DNA from: Polaromonas sp. UBA5171
GTDB taxonomy: Bacteria; Pseudomonadota; Gammaproteobacteria; Burkholderiales; Burkholderiaceae_C
Assembly (NCBI GenBank): GCA_002413395.1
Contig: DHWX01000038.1
Span: forward strand, 1 to 10,806
Direction of reading: 5' to 3'
Length of the DNA: 10,806 nucleotides
Below are positions 7,376-10,806 of this stretch, one piece after another. Made by a program: the position numbers and the translations under genes. The notes under the pieces were generated by a model. The model worked only from the letters and a program-made list of their open reading frames with translations, had not been told where the DNA came from and did no database searches. The first letter of the stretch is position 1; every line of letters begins with the position of its first letter.

Positions 7376-8158
7376 ATGAACGGATCAAGAACCAAACGCG
7401 GCCTTGCCCTAGTTTGCTTGGGAGTCGCTGCTTTTGCCGCCAATGCGGACATGCTAGACAGCGTACGACAGTCAAAAAAGCTGCGCGTGGCAATCGAGTT
7501 GGCTTTACCTCCCTACGGAATGACGAACGACAAGATGGAGCCATACGGCTCTGACGTGGACACGGCACGTCTTCTAGCCAAGGACCTTGGTGTAGAACTT
7601 GAAATTGTTCCAGTGACTGGGCCAACCCGAATTCCCTTTCTCCAAACGAAGAAGGCTGACCTCGCGATCGCCACACTTTCAATTAGTCCGGAGCGAGCCA
7701 AAGTAATTGATTTTTCCACTCCGTATTCGGTTGTTCAGATCGTTGTCGCGGCACCGAAGTCTATGAGTATCAAGGGATACCCAGACTTGGTTGGAAAGTC
7801 GATTGCAATCACGCGCGGCAACGTCCAGGAGGCCGAACTTATGAAGAAGGCGGTGGGGGCTCAGATCGTACGTTATGACGACGATGCCACACTCGTTACA
7901 GCCGCTGTAAGTGGACAGTCACCTATTGTGTCGACGGCAACCACCCTTCTGCAGGCCATTCAAGCCAAGAGCCCTGATCGTCAGATTGAAACAAAGTTTG
8001 TCATCAAGACATTTGAACTCGGAATCGGTATTCCAAAAGAAGAGCCCAAGATGCTTGCGTGGACCAATGAATGGGTGAAAACGAACCGGTCCAACGGCAA
8101 ACTTGGTGAGATTTTCAAGAAGTTCCACCATGCCGAGTTGCCACCTGTTTCCCAATAA
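7376..8158 (+). CDS. Periplasmic solute-binding protein of the ABC importer (SBP_bac_3 type)
   Basis: This 260-residue protein has a signal peptide (1-24, cut after AANA before D25), then a bilobal family-3 fold: LRVAIELALPPYGM, YGSDVDTARLLAKDLGVE, KADLAIATLSISPERAKVIDFSTPY. R107 in SPERAKVIDFS is the arginine that grips the ligand carboxylate in amino-acid receptors. In the second lobe (about 174-191, VTAAVSGQSPIVSTATTL) I do not see the aspartate that usually binds the alpha-ammonium group, so the ligand may not be a standard alpha-amino acid. The ATG at 7376 is set by a near-perfect AAGGAGA (7363-7369) 6 bp upstream, the strongest ribosome site in the operon, in keeping with the high amounts usually needed of a binding protein. 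It follows the ATPase after 47 bp. Confidence 0.92.
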   Translation: MNGSRTKRGLALVCLGVAAFAANADMLDSVRQSKKLRVAIELALPPYGMTNDKMEPYGSDVDTARLLAKDLGVELEIVPVTGPTRIPFLQTKKADLAIATLSISPERAKVIDFSTPYSVVQIVVAAPKSMSIKGYPDLVGKSIAITRGNVQEAELMKKAVGAQIVRYDDDATLVTAAVSGQSPIVSTATTLLQAIQAKSPDRQIETKFVIKTFELGIGIPKEEPKMLAWTNEWVKTNRSNGKLGEIFKKFHHAELPPVSQ

Positions 8159-8160
8159 AG

Positions 8161-8487
8161 ATGATTTTCGAACTCCGTATCTACCATTGTGCCCAGGGTC
8201 GGCTCGCCGCATTGCACAAGCGCTTTGAAGATGTCACATTGCGCCTATGGAAAAAGCACGGCATCGAAGCAGTCGGCTTCTGGACAACGCTGGTCGGGCC
8301 AAGCAACCATACCCTGACTTTTATGCTGCAATGGGAAAGTCTTGCGGCCAGAGAGAGAATCTGGAACGCATTCTCCAGCGACCCTGAGTGGTTGAATGGC
8401 CGCGCTCTCCACGATGCTGAGGCACCCATTGTGGCCAGAGTAGAAAACCAGTTGCTCGAGCCGACTGACTATTCGCCTCTGCGTTGA
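8161..8487 (+). CDS. NIPSNAP-family protein
   Basis: This small 108-residue protein with a ferredoxin-like alpha/beta pattern matches the NIPSNAP family: FELRIYHCAQGRLAALHKRF, KKHGIEAVGFWTTLVGPSN, LTFMLQWESLAARERIWNAF and DPEWL. The biochemical role of bacterial NIPSNAP proteins is poorly known, and no catalytic residue can be assigned. No signal peptide or membrane segment is seen, so it should be cytosolic. The ATG lies 2 bp after the stop of the binding protein, without a strong ribosome site, so it is probably translationally coupled and the last gene of the operon. Its presence with a cyclase-family hydrolase suggests a small degradation pathway. Whether it binds the product, acts as a small enzyme or is regulatory is unknown. 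Confidence 0.85.
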   Translation: MIFELRIYHCAQGRLAALHKRFEDVTLRLWKKHGIEAVGFWTTLVGPSNHTLTFMLQWESLAARERIWNAFSSDPEWLNGRALHDAEAPIVARVENQLLEPTDYSPLR

Positions 8488-8736
8488 TCATTATTCTTTC
8501 TAGGCGTGCATCCTGGATCAAGAAATGAAAAACCATCTTGCGCTTATTGTTACGTCCCGCGCTGAATTCAACTGATCTACCCACCCTATTCGGGGTTGAT
8601 TATTGCGGTTTGTCCCGGCGCGGTTTCGGAAGTGCACGCACCCTGATGTAAATGGGATGGCAACAGTCGTCCGCCACAAATAGCAACGCCGCCAGTGTTG
8701 AAGCTGGCGGCGTTGGGGGTTGGGGGGGTACCGGTC
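8488..8736. other. Intergenic region with a hairpin and a G-rich tract
   Basis: No gene is seen. It separates the end of the transport operon from the convergent transposon remnant. The main structures are the hairpin at 8685-8714 and a G-rich tract directly after it (GGGGG TT GGGGGGG, about 8715-8728). No classic terminator with a T run is found directly after the NIPSNAP gene. Confidence 0.5.
8685..8714. terminator. 11-bp inverted repeat, possible terminator for the minus-strand pair
   Basis: AACGCCGCCAG (8685-8695) and CTGGCGGCGTT (8704-8714) pair perfectly around an 8-base loop. It starts 22 bp beyond the stop of the minus-strand gene at 8737 and faces the rightward operon from the other side. 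It lacks a good U tract in either direction, so the terminator role is tentative. It could instead belong to the end of the transposon remnant. Confidence 0.4.
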
Positions 8737-8952
8737 TCAGAAGGGTGAGTCCCCCAGGTCCAGTGCGCCGTCTTGGGTCCGGTCGTGCAAGGCCAGATAG
8801 AAGTTTTCGATCTGTTCGCCGCAGTGGTCCTCGAAGAGATCGAGCGCGTGATGAAGGAAGTCCTGGATTTGAATGACCGCCTCGTCGCTCAGTATGGGCA
8901 TCGTCAAGGCCACCTGGCGGCAACGAAGGGTCGATGCAAATGGTGGTTTCAT
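8737..8952 (-). CDS. Small hypothetical protein coupled to the transposon ATPase remnant
   Basis: This 71-residue soluble protein begins MKPPFASTLRCRQVALTMPI and contains an acidic helical segment LSDEAVIQIQDFLHHALDLF (21-40), then EDHCGEQIENFY and an acidic C terminus. Its ATG overlaps the TGA of the upstream ATPase as ATGA (8949-8952), a strong sign that both were translated from one message. An in-frame extension upstream to 9036 lies inside the ATPase and reads low-complexity, so it is rejected. I recall similar small proteins next to ExeA-like ATPases in betaproteobacterial transposons, but cannot name the family. With the ATPase broken, the gene is probably a remnant. Function is unknown. 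Confidence 0.6.
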   Translation of the reverse strand: MKPPFASTLRCRQVALTMPILSDEAVIQIQDFLHHALDLFEDHCGEQIENFYLALHDRTQDGALDLGDSPF

Positions 8953-9275
8953 TGCAGTTCTCCGATGGCTTGTTGCAGGAGCTCGTCGGGCAGATGGTTC
9001 AGCGCTTTGGGCACGGCCAGTCGCATGGCCGTGCATAGGATACGCCCGGCTTGGCGGGGCAGCCCCTTGGAGGCTTGACGCAAGATTTCCATTCCGGCAT
9101 CGGACAGCAAGGTGTGCTGGCAGCCGGCGCTCTTCAAGGCATGCGCGATGAGCAGGCAGAAGCGCTCTCGCTCCACCACGGGCTTGAGCTGCACGCGCAC
9201 CTGGATGCGGCTGTACAGCGCCGCATACGGAGCCCGCTCCAGCGTCTGCGCCAGGATGTGGCCGCCAGTGCGAAC
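8949..9275 (-). pseudogene. C-terminal remnant of an ExeA/TniB-like transposon AAA ATPase
   Basis: About 108 codons at the end of a minus-strand frame resemble the C-terminal part of ExeA-type ATPases that accompany transposases: LAQTLERAPYAALYSRIQVRV, then VERERFCLLIAHALKSAGC, and SDAGMEILRQASKGLPRQAG (the sensor/lid helices, where this family has QATQGLPR). The ATPase core with Walker A, Walker B and the first sensor, which should precede this, is missing. The open frame continues upstream to 9536, but that stretch is serine- and arginine-rich, without family motifs, so the break is placed near 9275. In intact elements such ATPases select or activate target sites for a DDE transposase. Here no matching transposase is present, so this is debris from a larger element. 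Confidence 0.65.
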
Positions 9276-9765
9276 ATGTAGAGAAATTGCCGGTTTGAAA
9301 ATGCGGTTGCTGGGGCAGCGTGCCACCTGGGAAGCTGAACTACGCGCAGGGAGCGATTGAGGCCTCTTATCCAAGCGAAGAAGGCAGGAGGAAGGCCGAA
9401 GAATACGACTAATGATTCCTTGAGAAGAAGACCCAAAACCAAAACAAAAGGCCACTTTCCAAGCATTTCTAAACCGGCTAAAAACCAGCAGTTTCGAGTC
9501 GGCGGTCACACCAGGACGGGGTGGCCCACCAGCCACACACTCATCAGGTCGCGTGAATCGAATGCAAAGTTCAGGAACGATGGAAAGTCACGGAAGATTA
9601 GCCATTTCAACCGCCAAAGCATTGAGATGGTACGCACCTCAGCCGGCAAGACCAGAAATGGGCGTTCTCAGAGGAGGACAGACAGATTCGGCCCAGCTGG
9701 AAAACTCGCAACCAGTAGTAACACTTCCCCTTGCCGGGTGTGCAGAGGACTTTCACCTCCAAGTC
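9276..9765. other. Stretch without a convincing gene
   Basis: This 490-bp stretch shows open frames in several directions, including a plus-strand frame 9357-9929 and a minus-strand frame 9607-9792, but none has a ribosome site, family motif or natural composition. The part 9357-9460 is strikingly purine-rich and gives Lys/Arg-rich translations. It is probably the scar left by the loss of the rest of the transposon. Confidence 0.4.
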
Positions 9766-9794
9766 ACTTGACTGGCCACCACGGCCAGTCAAGT
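9766..9794. repeat. Perfect 12-bp inverted repeat
   Basis: ACTTGACTGGCC (9766-9777) and GGCCAGTCAAGT (9783-9794) pair perfectly around ACCAC. No T run follows on either strand. Its right arm shares two bases with the next repeat. It may be a terminator stem, a recombination site or part of the control region of the toxin-antitoxin operon. Confidence 0.6.
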
Positions 9795-9810
9795 TGCGCT
9801 TGCGCGCAAC
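9793..9810. repeat. 7-bp inverted repeat overlapping the previous one
   Basis: GTTGCGC (9793-9799) and GCGCAAC (9804-9810) flank TTGC. Because bases 9793-9794 also belong to the stem at 9766-9794, the two hairpins cannot both form completely. Confidence 0.45.
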
Positions 9811-9834
9811 GCGTCATGCCTGGCGAACCATTGA

Positions 9835-9861
9835 AAAGCTTATCAGTTCATGATAAGCTTT
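9835..9861 (+). promoter_or_regulatory. 11-bp palindrome at the toxin start, probable operator
   Basis: AAAGCTTATCA (9835-9845) and TGATAAGCTTT (9851-9861) pair perfectly around GTTCA, ending 3 bp before the preferred toxin start codon at 9865. A -35-like TTGAAA (9831-9836) overlaps its left edge, and the right arm occupies the place where a -10 element would fall. An operator at this place fits autoregulation by the HTH antitoxin, as in many toxin-antitoxin operons. Promoter assignment is weak: the -10 is poor, and a start here would give an almost leaderless message. Confidence 0.6.
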
Positions 9862-9864
9862 GGC

Positions 9865-10245
9865 ATGGAATCACAACGTTCACCGGCCATTGGTTTGGAA
9901 TATTTACTTGGCTTGGATGGCAATATTGAAGTTCAAAATGATGCAGGCTACTGGGTCAAGATGGAAGTTTCGAGTGTAGACGTGACGGCGGAACGACCGC
10001 ACGGCATCAGGTACAGCTTGACACTGCATGCGCCGGACAACACTCGGCTAATTGGTTTCGATAATGCCCATAACGTGAGACCAGCAGGCTCACGCTTCAA
10101 GCATGCAGGTAAAAGGTTCCCGTACGACCACCGCCATCGACACGCTCTGGATGAGGGTGTGTTGTACGAGTTTGACACCGCTTACCAGTTGGTCAGTGAT
10201 TTTTATGCTGAAGTAGATCGCGTTTTAAAAGAGGTCAGTCCATGA
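9865..10245 (+). CDS. tumE: TumE-family toxin (DUF6516-type) of a toxin-antitoxin pair
   Basis: This 126-residue protein (131 if the ATG at 9850 is used) has the look of the DUF6516/TumE family: HGIRYSLTLHAPDNTRLIGFDNAHN (46-70), then RFPYDHRHRH (84-93) and YEFDTAYQLVSDFYAEVDRVL (101-121). The clustered basic and His residues may be functional, but the target of this toxin family is not known to me. The ATG at 9865 is preferred because the ATG at 9850 lies within the palindrome. Neither has a clear Shine-Dalgarno site, which could keep toxin synthesis low. The stop overlaps the antitoxin start (ATGA, 10242-10245), giving coupled translation. Toxin-first order with a winged-helix partner is what I recall for this family. 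Confidence 0.8.
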   Translation: MESQRSPAIGLEYLLGLDGNIEVQNDAGYWVKMEVSSVDVTAERPHGIRYSLTLHAPDNTRLIGFDNAHNVRPAGSRFKHAGKRFPYDHRHRHALDEGVLYEFDTAYQLVSDFYAEVDRVLKEVSP

Positions 10246-10604
10246 ACAAAGTATTGAAGTTCGGTATTGCGCCAGTGCCTATGCAGCGTGCCCGTTCGCT
10301 GGCTATTGCGGCTGGAACACGCCAACGCGCCAAAGATGAACCCAACGTTTGGTTCCCCTCGGTGACCGCCATGGCACGAGTCCTGTCAGATGAGAACATG
10401 GCCTTGCTCAAGGTCATTCGAGAGAGTCACCCAGACTCCATGGATGCCTTAGCCAAAGCTGTGGGAAAACATGTGCCAAACGTTTCGCGTTCGCTGCACA
10501 CCATGGCGCAATATGGTTTGGTCACGCTAACCAAACATGGTCGAACGGTGATGCCCCAAGTTACCTCCGAACGAGTTACGGTGGATTTTTCCTGGGGTGG
10601 CTGA
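10242..10604 (+). CDS. Winged-helix antitoxin (HVO_A0114-like) partner of the TumE toxin
   Basis: This 120-residue protein carries a MarR/ArsR-like winged helix in its second half (about 46-106): LSDENMALLKVIRESHPDSM, ALAKAVGKHVPNVSRSLHTM (recognition helix) and a wing YGLVTLTKHGRTVMPQ. It matches the HVO_A0114-type DNA-binding proteins found with TumE-family toxins. The N-terminal 40 residues are basic and may contact the toxin. It is started by an ATG overlapping the toxin stop, with GAGGT (10230-10234) 7 bp upstream. It likely neutralises the toxin and represses the operon at the palindrome 9835-9861; both roles are inferred from family and layout. Confidence 0.8.
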   Translation: MNKVLKFGIAPVPMQRARSLAIAAGTRQRAKDEPNVWFPSVTAMARVLSDENMALLKVIRESHPDSMDALAKAVGKHVPNVSRSLHTMAQYGLVTLTKHGRTVMPQVTSERVTVDFSWGG

Positions 10605-10806
10605 CATTGCATTCAAATGAAATCAGCCACTCGTTCAAACCGATTGACAAACGTCACCGCGACTAAATTGGGTACCTTTACTTTTTTTGGGGTGGGCAAA
10701 AATAGGGCGTTGTTGCACGGATCACGCTGAAGACGAGGTTACCCCAACCCCAAGTGGGAGAAGTCGTGACATATGCGAGAGTATGGTAAGCGCCCGACGA
10801 ATACCC
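10605..10806 (+). other. 3' flank, no complete gene
   Basis: The 202 bases after the antitoxin hold a perfect TTGACA (10644-10649), but the nearest -10-like TAAATT is only 14 bp away, so a promoter is doubtful. There is a T run at about 10682-10688 without a stem in front. From 10773 an ATG opens a frame (MREYGKRPTNT) to the window edge, with GGGAGAAG about 10 bp upstream. It might be the start of a further gene but is too short to identify. Confidence 0.25.

Noticed and set aside
9276..9536. Upstream part of the minus-strand frame as a natural N terminus of the ATPase
   Set aside because: It lacks the Walker motifs and secondary-structure pattern of the family and reads as random coding of purine-rich DNA.
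9718..9770. Possible group II intron fragment (minus strand GGAGGTGAAAGTCCTC)
   Set aside because: The short match resembles intron sequence superficially, but no domain V hairpin or reverse transcriptase is present nearby.
9607..9792. Minus-strand 61-codon frame (VKVLCTPGKGKCYYW and following)
   Set aside because: Its start lies in the 12-bp inverted repeat, there is no ribosome site, and no family is recognised. A remnant cannot be excluded.
9357..9929. Plus-strand 190-codon frame
   Set aside because: It is Lys/Arg/Ser-rich with no motif or ribosome site, crosses three inverted repeats and overlaps the toxin start in another frame.
1..10806. CRISPR array, tRNA or rRNA genes
   Set aside because: No regularly spaced direct repeats, cloverleaf-like sequences or conserved rRNA segments were seen on reading the sequence. 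A tRNA or covariance-model scan was not possible here.

Overview
The window looks like an accessory region of a betaproteobacterial chromosome or large plasmid, most likely Burkholderiales/Comamonadaceae. This rests on protein style (polar-amino-acid-type ABC importer with a cyclase-family hydrolase, ExeA-like transposon ATPase, TumE-type toxin-antitoxin pair). It is an inference, since no rRNA or tRNA marker is present.

Layout. Bases 1-143 hold the stub of an unidentified open frame. Bases 144-1869 are a decayed insertion sequence with matching inverted-repeat ends and a DDE-type transposase (minus strand) broken by a 10-bp tandem duplication. Bases 2039 to about 2960 are a 5'-truncated, frameshifted IS110-family transposase (minus strand). 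Bases 2970-3863 (minus) encode an XRE-type regulator. A 272-bp intergenic region separates it from a divergent plus-strand operon (4136-8487): cyclase-family metal hydrolase, two ABC permeases, ABC ATPase, periplasmic binding protein and a NIPSNAP-family protein. Bases 8737-9275 (minus) hold the 3' remnant of a transposon AAA/ExeA-like ATPase coupled by an ATGA overlap to a small conserved-looking gene. About 9276-9765 has no convincing gene. Bases 9766-9861 carry three successive inverted repeats, the last at the start of a TumE-type toxin and winged-helix antitoxin operon (9865-10604). The final 200 bases contain no complete gene.

How the genes work together. The central operon is the functional core: a small acid or amide-like compound would be captured by the binding protein, imported by the two-permease/one-ATPase transporter and hydrolysed in the cytoplasm by the cyclase-family enzyme, with the NIPSNAP protein as an accessory of unknown role. 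The divergent XRE protein is the obvious candidate regulator. The binding protein keeps the carboxylate-binding arginine typical of amino-acid receptors, but appears to lack the aspartate that usually holds the alpha-ammonium, so the ligand may be a carboxylate without a free alpha-amino group. Mobile-element debris on both sides and a toxin-antitoxin module suggest an acquired island. None of the components is a wholly new family; the undescribed element, if any, is the substrate and chemistry of the regulator-cyclase-ABC-NIPSNAP cassette.
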